A stretch of 64,000 nt of DNA, from positions 1-64,000 of the forward strand of contig CAZDQF010000016.1 of the NCBI GenBank assembly GCA_964507445.1, in the 5' to 3' direction. Source of the stretch: GCA-2683135 sp964507445. Lineage in GTDB: Bacteria > Planctomycetota > GCA-002687715. This document shows positions 50,601-59,600 of this stretch, piece by piece. The position numbers and the translations under genes were made by a program. Numbering within the stretch: the stretch's first letter is position 1; each line of letters starts with the position of its first letter. A model generated the notes under the pieces. It made no database searches. It was not told where the DNA came from and saw only the letters and a list, made by a program, of their open reading frames with translations.

Positions 50601-52303
50601 TACGGGGGCCGGGAGGGCGCCGCGCCGCGGCTCGGTTCAGCCTCCGCCTCGACCATGTCTTCCTGGAACAGCTGCTTGCCGTCGAAGTAGGCGAAGGGCG
50701 CGGCGGGGAGCCCAGCGCGGTTATAGAGGTTCGCGCCGATGGGGCTGGCGCTGTAGGCGTAGGTCACGCCCACGGGCTCGGGGACGTTGTCCGAGGTGAC
50801 CACGACCTCGTCCCCGTCGATCACCGCCCGGGCGGCGTGCCACGCGCCGTCGCGGCCCGCGAGGCGGAAGTGCTCGAGGTCCGCGTCGGGGGTGGCCTGC
50901 GCCGGCTCCACATAGGAGCCCGGGGTCCTGCGGTCGGCCTCCATCCCCTTGCTCCCGACCATGAGGCCGTCCCCGGGACCGCGCTGCCGGAAGCGGACGC
51001 GGACGCTGGGACCCTCCACGCGGTGCGATTGGTAGGTGGGGCCGGAGTACGCCAGGTCGTGCCCGTACTGGTGGGCGAGGGCCCAGCGGGCGAGGCGCTT
51101 CCCCGGGTCGAGCTTGTTGAAGTGATGGATCCCCTGGGGGCGTTCAGGGTTCAGGTCGTGTTGCGGGACCATGCCGACGTTCTCGGCGTTCATGGCGAAC
51201 AGGCGCTGGGCCTCGCGGATGTCAGCGAACCCGACGTTGTTCACGTCCGGGTCTCCGTAGCACTGCATCTGGGTGAAGTAGAACGGCAGGTCCGGGCGCT
51301 GCCAGCTCATACGCAGGCCGTCGAGGAGCGCGTGCATCTTCGCCGCGTAGATCCTCCCGTCGTTGGCGTTGTGGGTGCCCTGGCACCAGATGACGCCGCG
51401 GATGGCGAAGGGGATGAGGGGCGCGATCTTGCGGTTGTACATCCGCGACGGGCCCTTCCAGTCCTCCGCGATACCAGGCAGGGTCGGGCGCGGCAGCGCC
51501 CTGCCGCCGCGGCCCATGAGGTCTTCGCTCTCGGCCTGCCAGCCCTTCAGCGACGCGAAGAAGGCGTCGTAGGCCTGCTGCCCGTCCGTGGTCGTCGGGT
51601 CACTCTGCCGGATCCTGGCCGCGATGTGCTGCAGCTCGGGGCGGGCTGCGAAGCCTGCGTACGGGGTCCAGGTCTCGATCCCGGTGGCTCCGTGGGTGCT
51701 GCGCAGGATTCCGATGGGGACGTCGAGGCCCTGGTGAAGCTCCCAGGCGAACGCCAGGGCCAGCGCCGAGAACGACCCGGCCTTGCCGGAGCGCTTCCAA
51801 CCGTCCTTGGAGTCGGCCCGATGGCGAACGAATGTCGAGGACCCGATGTCGACCGTGTACTCGCGCACCGGCTCATCGAGGTCGGAGCGTTGCAGCTGAT
51901 TGGCCAGGTCGCGGCACATGGACTTGCCGGCGATCCAGTCCATGTTGGATTGTCCGGATGCGAACCAGACCTCGCCCACGAGGACACCGGTGCGTTTGAT
52001 GGACTCGCCGTCATCGGCCCTGACGTGAAGGACCCGTTCGTCGCCGCAGGCCTGGAGCGGATCGAGGTCGACTCTCCAACGGCCCTTGGCGTCGGTCGCG
52101 GCGGTCTTCTCCTGATCGGCGAACGCGACGGTCACCCGGCTCCCAGGCTTGCCCCAACCCCAGATCGGGCAGGGCATCTCTCGCTGCAGGATGGCCCCGT
52201 CGACGAACGGGGATGCCAGGGCAAGGGACGAGCCCTGCTGCGCCAGGACCGGGGCGGTGACCGCCAGGAGGAGGAGGGGTGTACGCATCATTCGTGCCTT
52301 CAT
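47648..52303 (-). CDS. Secreted fusion: sialate O-acetylesterase, degenerate esterase module, heparinase II/III-like lyase
   Basis: 1551 residues from ATG 52303 with a signal peptide (LLLLAVTAPVLAQ). Module 1 (about 15-545) is a complete 9-O-acetylesterase-like unit: DGAILQREMPCPIWGWGKPG, WFASGQSNMDW with Ser119, RGVIWCQGTHNAND. Module 2 (about 555-960) repeats the fold (HAVIQREMPVPVWGFARAG) but the nucleophile motif reads VLTGSTRLSG near 658-665. Module 3 (about 985-1551) is an alginate-lyase/heparinase II-III type: TTENNWNQVCHGGLTLGAL, GANHGHMDIGSFVLDAGG, LSHNTLVVDGRK. It probably deacylates and then cleaves acidic polysaccharides outside the cell. The start upstream at 52528 has no signal peptide and is rejected. 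Confidence 0.85.
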   Translation of the reverse strand: MKARMMRTPLLLLAVTAPVLAQQGSSLALASPFVDGAILQREMPCPIWGWGKPGSRVTVAFADQEKTAATDAKGRWRVDLDPLQACGDERVLHVRADDGESIKRTGVLVGEVWFASGQSNMDWIAGKSMCRDLANQLQRSDLDEPVREYTVDIGSSTFVRHRADSKDGWKRSGKAGSFSALALAFAWELHQGLDVPIGILRSTHGATGIETWTPYAGFAARPELQHIAARIRQSDPTTTDGQQAYDAFFASLKGWQAESEDLMGRGGRALPRPTLPGIAEDWKGPSRMYNRKIAPLIPFAIRGVIWCQGTHNANDGRIYAAKMHALLDGLRMSWQRPDLPFYFTQMQCYGDPDVNNVGFADIREAQRLFAMNAENVGMVPQHDLNPERPQGIHHFNKLDPGKRLARWALAHQYGHDLAYSGPTYQSHRVEGPSVRVRFRQRGPGDGLMVGSKGMEADRRTPGSYVEPAQATPDADLEHFRLAGRDGAWHAARAVIDGDEVVVTSDNVPEPVGVTYAYSASPIGANLYNRAGLPAAPFAYFDGKQLFQEDMVEAEAEPSRGAAPSRPPYIQIATPFRSHAVIQREMPVPVWGFARAGTTVTVRFAGQAHSVKVDEFERWRVNLDPLEAHAGGRDLKVTADDGASATVSGVVVGDLWVLTGSTRLSGELIPRDRKIREAPPLPLAREFRIRTKARRFREPRKRRMEIGGGKYVARWVTATDEESNPDFTVAGYAFASQVQEPGVPVGVITLGADNPPITWISYEGLQRAPGFEEERDELNLLYPDTEAGKSAVTGYIETLKAYNRTVADLLRGGDELPDDLVDGPPGFPQPERDQWARHTENATLTYNFCISPLTPMAVRGVVWVPGPHNVGQDVSRYAPAMSALGASLQETYGQDTVPFIYAQPTSKLVPGIGAPRIEGAVELALPQWPKSLHDIATKLGQAARDTAPPGPEDDVTHRINGSTKEHPRLFMDRSAAVAVKAAVESDALLRRAMTYVRECADATLQAAPVQREQVGRRLLEVSRTCLQRVVYLAFVHRMTGEDRYLERARQELLAAAAFPDWNPSHFLDVAEMTAALAIGYDWLHSGLDPESRRIIRDAIIEKGLRPSQRGGWWVTTENNWNQVCHGGLTLGALAVLEDEPKLASEIIERAVANVPRALAEYEPDGAYPEGPGYWKYGTVYHVLLVDALRSAIGTDFGLTTAAFLKSSDYYRQMTGPTGLFFNYSDCGQKSGIAPAMYWFAATRRDPSLLHRERTALHELLDRARPSAAKRHRLLPFLLLWNAAHAKAPPPDATHFHADGHTPVAIHRSGWEKDDTFVGIKGGSPGANHGHMDIGSFVLDAGGVRWARDLGAQNYHSLESRGIRLWDRRQGSQRWDVFRLNNLSHNTLVVDGRKQIVKGFAPIVRSTGAPNPHTIIDMSAVYAGQLDAARRGVALRADRSVLVQDELRALDAEATVRWGMVTEARIESLNGTTALLTRDGRQLRLRVLAPPNARLRTYDTAEPRAPHDHGNPGTRMIGFEVQLLSSSETRLAVLLTPGGTEPRLTQVSPLADW

Positions 52304-52749
52304 GGTGGGGTCGCAGATTACTCGATCAAGCGGATGGGGTTCCTGTCCCTTGACGGGCGCCCGTCGTCTGGTTCCCGCAGACCGCTCGGGCCGGGATTGG
52401 TATGGCCGGCCCGCGCGGGTCCGCTTGGTGTGGTCAGGTCGTCTCGTCGGTCCTGCGCTCTGGCGGGGCGTGCACCGCGCGATGCTGCGGCCATCTTCAG
52501 GCTGTCCCTGATGTGGGGCAGAGGTCACGTCAGAGCGTGAATTGCGGGATCTTCAGGAGCTCGCTGTCTCGAAGAGCGCCGGTCACATCGGGTGCGAAGC
52601 TGGCGCGCGAGCGCCTGTCGCTGTTCCTCTGGCCTCGAGCTCGGCGGCCCCGCCGTGACGTGACTCACGTCTGCCCTGGTCCGCCCGTTGCCGTGGCGCC
52701 TGACCGAATCCCCGGGATTGCCGTGGCGCCCTGCTTGCCCGGGCGGTGT
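52304..52749. other. Gap between two large secreted-protein genes
   Basis: These 446 bases hold no complete gene. A 13-bp direct repeat TTGCCGTGGCGCC occurs at 52688-52700 and 52718-52730. A short protein-like end is noted separately at 52530-52620 on the minus strand. Confidence 0.5.
52530..52620 (-). pseudogene. Short orphan gene end
   Basis: The minus-strand frame ending in TGA 52530-52532 reads RASFAPDVTGALRDSELL and then KIPQFTL. It looks like a genuine protein terminus, possibly once part of the DUF6288-like gene upstream or of another lost gene. It is too short to classify. Confidence 0.3.
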
Positions 52750-55700
52750 TCATCGCTTCGACGATCCCCGTTCCAGGACGTACCAGCTGCACTTCCAGCC
52801 GGGCTTGTGGCGATCGCTGAACCCCCCGGACTCGAGGAAGAGGAACTCGGCACCACCGATGGTGCGAGGCGCCATCTTCAGGGCTTCGTAGCGGTCGAGG
52901 TTCATCATGGTGTCGCCGGACCACGCCCAGAGCGGATGCCCCGTCTTGCCGCCGTCTCCGAGGTTGACGGTGGAGAACGGCGGATTGCGGACGTGACCTC
53001 GGCGCTTGTCCGGGTCGAATGCGGCCGGGTCTCTCACCTGCGCGACGAGGTTCCAGGTCCCCGCGATCTCTGCGCGATCCTGGAACCGGCCATCCCAGCG
53101 GAACAGGTTGTCGTCGGGATCCTGGGAGGCGTCTTCTGGGTCGAGGCCGGCCTGCCAGTCGGACGAACGCATGGCGATCACGGAGGCGGACCGGAAGATC
53201 AGGTCGTCGCCCATGGGGGGCAGCTTCTGCTCATCCAGGTGGATGCTGAACTTCCCCTGGGGTGTCTTGCTGCGAGGGAGGGCCTTGTACTTGGCGTTGT
53301 AGCGGACGAAGGTCTGGACGGCGACGGTGATCTCGCCCTTCTTGAGCTCGTCAATGAACTCGTCGGTGACGTACGCACCCTTCGGCCTCCCGCCTGATCC
53401 CCGGCCTCCGCCCTGAGGGGTCTCGATCAGGTGTTTGCCGTTGATGTAGATGACGTGGCCTCCGCCAGCGCCCACGTGCTCGCCTGTGTTCACGCGCAGG
53501 CGGTAGCGGTGTCCTTCCTTCAGCGGTGGGATCTTGAAGGTCTGGTGGAGGACCAGGACCTCTCGCTCCCAGAGGGTGTTCACCCTGGTCGCGCCGTAGC
53601 AGCCGGGGCCCACGCATCCGGTCGAGCACTTGGTGATGGGACGGTCGGGTATCTTCCCTGCGTATGTGCCGAACGGGCTCTTGCCCTTCTGCCACCCGAC
53701 CGCCGCCGGGTCGAAGTCTGTGGCAGACCACCGCTCCATCCCTCTGGGCATGGTGATCGGGCGGTAGCGACAGATCAGCTGGTCGAAGGGGACTTGCTCC
53801 GAAGGTTGCGGGTCGAAGCTGTGGTAGTCCCATTCAGCGTCGCGAAGATCCAGGAACATCCGCCACTGGAACTCCGGGCTGCCGGCGCGCTGGTAAAGGG
53901 ATGCGAGGGTGTCGAGGGGTTCTCCCCGGCCGCCGGGGTATGCGGACTGGGTCTTGTTCCCGGCGAGGAGACGAAGCCGCTTCCGGTTCTTGCCGACGAA
54001 CTCGGGGATCAGCTCCTCCGACACGATGCGCGCGATGGCCTTCCGGAGGTCGGGGCCGAGCTGCGAAGGATCGGCTCCGAGGAACAGGTCCTTGTAAGGC
54101 AGGATCTGGTCGGGGTGCCGCTTCCTGGCGATCTCGTAGAGGACGTCGAGGCCGCCCGGGACGTCCGCGAGGGAGGCCGCGATGGCGGCGAGGTGGTAGT
54201 CGTAGGTGGGTCTCAGGTCCTGTCCCGCAGGGCTGGCCTTCTTGCCGGCGAAGTCCGTGAAGGTGGTTCGCAGGGTCTCCGTGGCCAGCGCCTGCACGGC
54301 GGGACCGGCGGCCTTGATGCGTGCTCGAATCTTCGGCGCGAACCCGTAGGTCACGGAGACCCGTTGGTTCGTGCGCACCAGCTCACCCATGGCGGGTAAG
54401 ACCCGTCGATAGCAACTCTCGTGCGTCGCCACCGGTGTGAGGGCGGTGAGGGCGGCGTTCCGCAGCCAGGATTCTTCGTGCTGGAGATAGGGGAGGAGGA
54501 GGTCCACGAGGGGGAGGATGCGTTCGGGGGTCCCTTGGCCGATGATCTGTATCGCCGCGTCCTTGATCCACCATGACTCCTGCGGGTCTCTGACGGCGTC
54601 CACGGCGAGCTCGTAGATCTCCGGCGTGACGGCGCTCGGGCGAGCGAGGAGGGCGCCGAAGATGGCCCTTCGGACCCTGGGGTCCTGGTGGCGGAGGAGC
54701 TCCATCACCAGCGCCGGGCGGACGTCTCCGCCGCCGGATCGTGCCCCGATGTAGCCGCAGTTGATGCCGAGGGCCTTGAACGCGGCGATGTTGCGGATGT
54801 TGAAGTCCGCGTGATGGACGTAGTCGCGGATCTCCTGGTCGCTGGGCTGGCGCTGCCCGTGAAAACGACGGAGGAAGTGCATGCTGGAGTCCCTGGCGAG
54901 GGTCTCTTCGGACAGGTCTCTCCGATTCCCGTCCCCGTCCGCCACCGCTTCACGGAGGACGAACGCGTCGTCGCTGCTGGTGCCCCATGGGCGTTCCGGG
55001 AGTCGGTAGGGCTTGGAGTACGGTGTCCGAGGCGCGCCGGTGATGCGCAGCGTCTTCCGAGGGAAGGTGTAGGCCAACGGGTAGGCGACGCCCCACAGCT
55101 CCTTGTCGTAACCGCCTCCCCCGAGGATGCCGAAGGAGCCGTCGAAGCGTCGTGACAGGTCGTAGTGCCACTTGCGATTGTCCATGAACTCGCGGTACTG
55201 CTTCGGCCGCTTGTCGTAGAGCAAGCCCATGGCGGCGCTGCGCCAGATCTCGCCGATGCCGCCGCCCGTGTGGCCGTGCAGCATGAACGTGGTGGTGTAG
55301 AAGCTCTGCATGGCGCAGACGTCTCGCGCGGCGGCGTAGACGGAGTCTTCGCCGTCCGGTGTGAGCGCCGCGGCGGCAGCCATGGCGATGGCGAGCTTCC
55401 CGTTCTTGCCGTTGTCGACGAAACCGGTGAAGGGGCGGTCGTCTCCATAGGGATTGTTGCCGCGGCCGGCGTAGCGGTAGAAATGCCGTAGCGCGCGGTG
55501 CATGGTGGCGTGGGGGACGTCGGCGCCGCACTCCTTGGCCAGCAGGAGGAACGTGAGCACGTGGGTGCCGGCGGCGTTCAGGTGGCCGCTGCCATACCCG
55601 GTCAGGGCCGACCCACGTCCCGCCCAGGCGTCGTTGTGCTGAGTCCGGGCGGCGCTGTCCACCCACCTCTGGATGTTGGCGAGGATGTCGGGGTCGCCGG

Positions 55701-56361
55701 TGCGCAGGTAGCACTCGGTCAGCGGGATGCCGCCGTACCCGACGTACCAGGGGTATGAGTGCGCCGGCGCCGCGCGCGCCCACTTCCGCACCACCGCCAG
55801 GTCTTCGTCTTCGCCGGTGGAGAGCAGGAAGAGCATGCCGATGCTGCCCAGCCCTTCGGTCGCCCCCGGGCTCTTCAGGTAGTCGGCGACGGATCTGACG
55901 ATGTTGTCCGACTTGGGGCAATTCAGGGGCCACGTGGGACTGTAGGAGCCGATGACGGGCACGGAGACGATCACCGGCGAGTCGAGGCCGCGGATGGCGA
56001 ATCGGAGCTCGCCGTCCGTGGCCTCGGCGACAGCCAGGACCCGGCCGAGCTGGATGCGCGGGTCGATGTCACGGAGTCTCTGGCCGTTGATGCTCTCGAT
56101 GATCTGGCCCGGCTTCAGCGCCCCGGTTGCCGCGGCCGGCGATCCCTCCTCGACGTTCTTGATCTTCATCACGAACGCCGGGTGATGAAGTTCGAGGCCG
56201 AGCCCCACCGGCCCGAAGCGCTTGATCTCGTTCAGGGACCTGGACTCATCGGGCCGGGTCGAGAAGAGGGCCGGTCGCGTGTAGAAGGAGCCCGGCTGAC
56301 CGTGGGCGGCGCCGTTGAGCAGGAGGGTGGCGACAAGGACGAGGTGGGTCTTCAAGGGCAT
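52750..56361 (-). CDS. Secreted DUF6288-like protein with N-terminal PDZ and HEAT-like repeats
   Basis: 1203 residues with a signal peptide (LVLVATLLLNGAAHG). A PDZ-like domain covers about 50-135 (GLGLELHHPAFVMKI, GSPAAATGALKPGQIIESINGQ). An alpha/alpha-toroid-like region with many GYGGI, GRGSALTGYGSGH and HGHTGGGIGEIWRS segments spans about 150-470 and fits DUF6288 as I remember it. HEAT-like helical pairs follow (RRAIFGALLARPSAVTPE, WLRNAALTALTPVATHE), and the end is a beta-rich region with RYRLRVNTGEHVGAGGGH. Its role is unknown; the toroid could be a glycan-binding or lyase-like fold. It lies in a row of secreted glycan-related genes on the same strand. Confidence 0.7.
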   Translation of the reverse strand: MPLKTHLVLVATLLLNGAAHGQPGSFYTRPALFSTRPDESRSLNEIKRFGPVGLGLELHHPAFVMKIKNVEEGSPAAATGALKPGQIIESINGQRLRDIDPRIQLGRVLAVAEATDGELRFAIRGLDSPVIVSVPVIGSYSPTWPLNCPKSDNIVRSVADYLKSPGATEGLGSIGMLFLLSTGEDEDLAVVRKWARAAPAHSYPWYVGYGGIPLTECYLRTGDPDILANIQRWVDSAARTQHNDAWAGRGSALTGYGSGHLNAAGTHVLTFLLLAKECGADVPHATMHRALRHFYRYAGRGNNPYGDDRPFTGFVDNGKNGKLAIAMAAAAALTPDGEDSVYAAARDVCAMQSFYTTTFMLHGHTGGGIGEIWRSAAMGLLYDKRPKQYREFMDNRKWHYDLSRRFDGSFGILGGGGYDKELWGVAYPLAYTFPRKTLRITGAPRTPYSKPYRLPERPWGTSSDDAFVLREAVADGDGNRRDLSEETLARDSSMHFLRRFHGQRQPSDQEIRDYVHHADFNIRNIAAFKALGINCGYIGARSGGGDVRPALVMELLRHQDPRVRRAIFGALLARPSAVTPEIYELAVDAVRDPQESWWIKDAAIQIIGQGTPERILPLVDLLLPYLQHEESWLRNAALTALTPVATHESCYRRVLPAMGELVRTNQRVSVTYGFAPKIRARIKAAGPAVQALATETLRTTFTDFAGKKASPAGQDLRPTYDYHLAAIAASLADVPGGLDVLYEIARKRHPDQILPYKDLFLGADPSQLGPDLRKAIARIVSEELIPEFVGKNRKRLRLLAGNKTQSAYPGGRGEPLDTLASLYQRAGSPEFQWRMFLDLRDAEWDYHSFDPQPSEQVPFDQLICRYRPITMPRGMERWSATDFDPAAVGWQKGKSPFGTYAGKIPDRPITKCSTGCVGPGCYGATRVNTLWEREVLVLHQTFKIPPLKEGHRYRLRVNTGEHVGAGGGHVIYINGKHLIETPQGGGRGSGGRPKGAYVTDEFIDELKKGEITVAVQTFVRYNAKYKALPRSKTPQGKFSIHLDEQKLPPMGDDLIFRSASVIAMRSSDWQAGLDPEDASQDPDDNLFRWDGRFQDRAEIAGTWNLVAQVRDPAAFDPDKRRGHVRNPPFSTVNLGDGGKTGHPLWAWSGDTMMNLDRYEALKMAPRTIGGAEFLFLESGGFSDRHKPGWKCSWYVLERGSSKR

Positions 56362-56625
56362 GCTCCCGTCGTGGCGCGTGGGGTTCGGTCTCTGGGTGTG
56401 TCCATGGCGGTCGTCCGTGAGGACGCTTGGGCCCGATCCGGCGCCATTGTACGGCCTGCCGCATGAAGCGACTCGGCCCGGAGGCCACGACCCGGCCGAG
56501 CGGAGAGAGCGTTCTGGCCAGAGGTCGACGTGACAGAGATGATCCAGGGCTTGCGGGAGCTGGCGGTCCCGGGGAGCCGGGTCAATGGACCTCTTCTCGT
56601 CTGCGCTGAGCGTCCGGTCGGCGCC

Positions 56626-59600
56626 TCAGCGGGTGACGGCGTCGATGACCGCGTCGATCTTCGTCCAGTCATCCGTCACGACGGCCGTCACCTCACCCTC
56701 GATCCCGGTCGCCGCGGTGATCCGCGGAGCGAGCGAGCGGTCAGGTGTCGTGTAGATGAACCTCGCGTCAGCGCCGCCGATCCGCCGTCTCCACGAATTG
56801 GCCAGCGTCGAGAGCTGCTCGCCGAAGGCCGCGCCTTGGTCTCCTGCGACCATCTCGGGACTCGAGAGAAAGACGATGCCCCGTGTGCGAGTGAAGCTGA
56901 AGGGGTGTACCAGCACGTTGTAGGTCCGGGACGCGTCGCTGGTGACGGACGCGGAGAGGGTCGGGAAGCTGCCCCAGGCGACACCGTCCGGGACCGCTCC
57001 CGTCCTGATCATCTGGGGGACGTACCCGCCCCAGTAGCGCTTCCATTCTGCGATGTACCGTCCGACGTTGGCGTCGTAGAACCGATTGCCCGGAATCACG
57101 GCGGCGAGGTCTTCGTAGTCTGACCTCAGGCTGGGCGCCGAGGACAGCGCCGCCATGGGGATCCAGCTATCAAGCTCCGGGTTCGCGCCGCCGCGGGGCA
57201 CGGTGTTCTGCATCAAGATGATGCCCACCGGCCTGCCTGTCTTGGCATGAATGTGATGGCCGAGGACGGCGGCGAGGCCGTCCGTGGCAGGCTCCCATCG
57301 GCATGCGTAGCGGTTCTTCGGGGTCCGCGACACACAGACGCTGTATCTGGACGGAGCGGGGTGGGAGGAGCGGTTGGCCCGTCGTTTCATCACCCTGACG
57401 ATCCCGGACGATGGCTTGAGCTCGGGCAACTGGAATCGGGCCTGAGGCGCAGCCACGTACCAGACGTCGCCCACGACGATGTCCTTGCATACCCGTTGAT
57501 GGGCGACCTCGCCGTCGATGAGGAACGTCACCGTCAGGGTCTTGGGTTCGGCGCTGGCCTCCATGGGAGGGACGGTGAGTCTCCAGTCCTTGCCGGAAGC
57601 GAAGCGGCACTGACCGGGGCGGAGGTCAACGATCCTCGGATCGGACCGGACGTTGATGGTCTCGTTGATGCCGGCGAAGCTGAACTGGATGACCGCTTCG
57701 CCTTCCGCTTCATAGCCGTGATCGTGGACGGCGGAACCCCAGAAGGTGATGGGGACTCCGGCCTGCAGCACGGCGCCATCGCGGAACTGCGGGCTCAGCA
57801 GCGGCATCTTCCGCCATTCGTGCTTCTTGCCGACCATCGTCGGGTCGACTTCATCCCCGGCGATCTCGAGTCGGTCGTCGGGCCACGTCGCCGCCGTCAC
57901 AGGTTCGTGGTCGTAGTAGATGAAGGGCGTCATGGGCAGGAGCGCCCGGTTGTAGATGTTGGGTTGGAACCCCACGCCGCCGGTCGCGTATGAGACTCCG
58001 CGGGGCGCGGTGACGGCGGGTGAGGTGAGCACGATCTTCTCACCGTCAAGCTCCACCCGGGCCGGGTGCCACACGCGGTCGGCGCCCGCCAGATAGAACA
58101 ACTTCACAGCGCTGTCGCCGTCGGGGACGACCCTGGGATCGGCGAACCCGGTCCCTTCCTTGTTCCGCCGGTCGGCGTTGGACCCCGTCTCGGCCACGAC
58201 GAGGCCCCGGTCGGCGTGCTCAACCGAGACCACGAGCTTGTCTCCGTCGACCGCATAGGACTTGAACATGGGGCCGTCCGCGACGACCTCACGGCCGTAC
58301 TGGTTCTTGAGGGCGTGGAGCGCGAGGCGCTGACCGGGGACCGCCTTGTTCCAGTAGTGGATCGAGCCGGTGATGTCGATCTGGGACGCCATGCCCGTGC
58401 CGGGGATATCGCGGGCGCGCCAGGTGCCGAGCCGCATCTCTGCGGTGGGGTCGATGCTCGGGCGACCGAGCTCTGACTTGCCGGGGCAGTAGAACTGATG
58501 GAAGTAGACCGGTAGGCCCGGCCGATCCCATCGCAACCGCCAACCACGAACCAGGCTGTGCAGGTTCTCGTAATAGGGGAGACCCTCGCCCGCGTTGGCG
58601 TAGCCTTGATTCCAGATCGCGCCCCGCAGGGCATAGGGGACGACAGGGTTCATCCTGCCGTTGAAGAGCCACGACGCGTCGCGGTTGTCGCTCAGGTTGC
58701 CGGGTGTCCTGGTGGAGATGGCGACGGGCGTCTCGGCGCGCTCCATACGCCCACGGTTCTCTTCGAGGGTCCGCTGGAGGTCGCCATAGAACGCGTCCCA
58801 GGCAGACTTGTGGTCAGGCGTCGCGGGGTCGGTCTCGAGGATCCGCTTGTATATGGCCTTCGTATAGTCGCTCGACCCGTCACGGAATCCGACCCGCGGC
58901 ACCCATGCCTGGATCGCGGTCTGGCTGAACGAACAGTTGAGGATGCCGATGGGGACCTGGAGTTCGTGATACAGCCTGTGGGCGAAGGCGAACCCGATGG
59001 CGCTGTACTGACCGTAGTCCCCGACCTTCCATGCGCCGTCGGCGCGCTCGATGGGGTGCAACATGGCGACGACGCTGGTCACTTCGAACTCGCGAATGGG
59101 TGCGACTTCACCCCGTGGCTCGACGCGGAGCTTGCTGCAGCTGCTCTTGTGGACCTTCCATTGCATGTTGGATTGCCCTGAGGCCAGCCAGACCTCTCCT
59201 ACGAGCACGTCCTCGACGACGATCTCGTCGTCCTTGTCGCTCGAGACCACGAGTCGTCGCGGTGCGAAGCTGGCCTCCAAGGGGGCGAGCTCCAAGCTCC
59301 ACTCTCCGCGCGGGTCTGCGACGGTGTCTGCTGTCTGTCCGCCGAACTCCACCTTGATGGCGGCGTTGGGAGCGCCCCATCCCCAGACGGGGACGGGCAT
59401 GCCGCGTTGCAGCACCGCGCCGTCCCGGAACGGCGCGCCGAGCTGGGGCGCCGCCACCGTGGCGGAGACGGTGGGAGTTGTGTCGTTCGGGGCTCGGTGG
59501 CCCGCTACCGCTCGTGGCCGCAGCCGGAGAACGGCTTTGGAACCCACCTCCGGGAGGCGCTCCCCGTCCACCTCCCACTGAGGAGGCCCGTTGGATTCTC

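Noticed and set aside
52304..52528. Extended N-terminus of the esterase/heparinase fusion
   Set aside because: The extra 75 residues are Arg/Pro-rich noise, while ATG 52303 begins a clear signal peptide.
52688..52730. Two 13-bp direct repeats as a possible CRISPR or origin element
   Set aside because: There are only two copies with no further spacing pattern, so nothing supports an array or iteron set.
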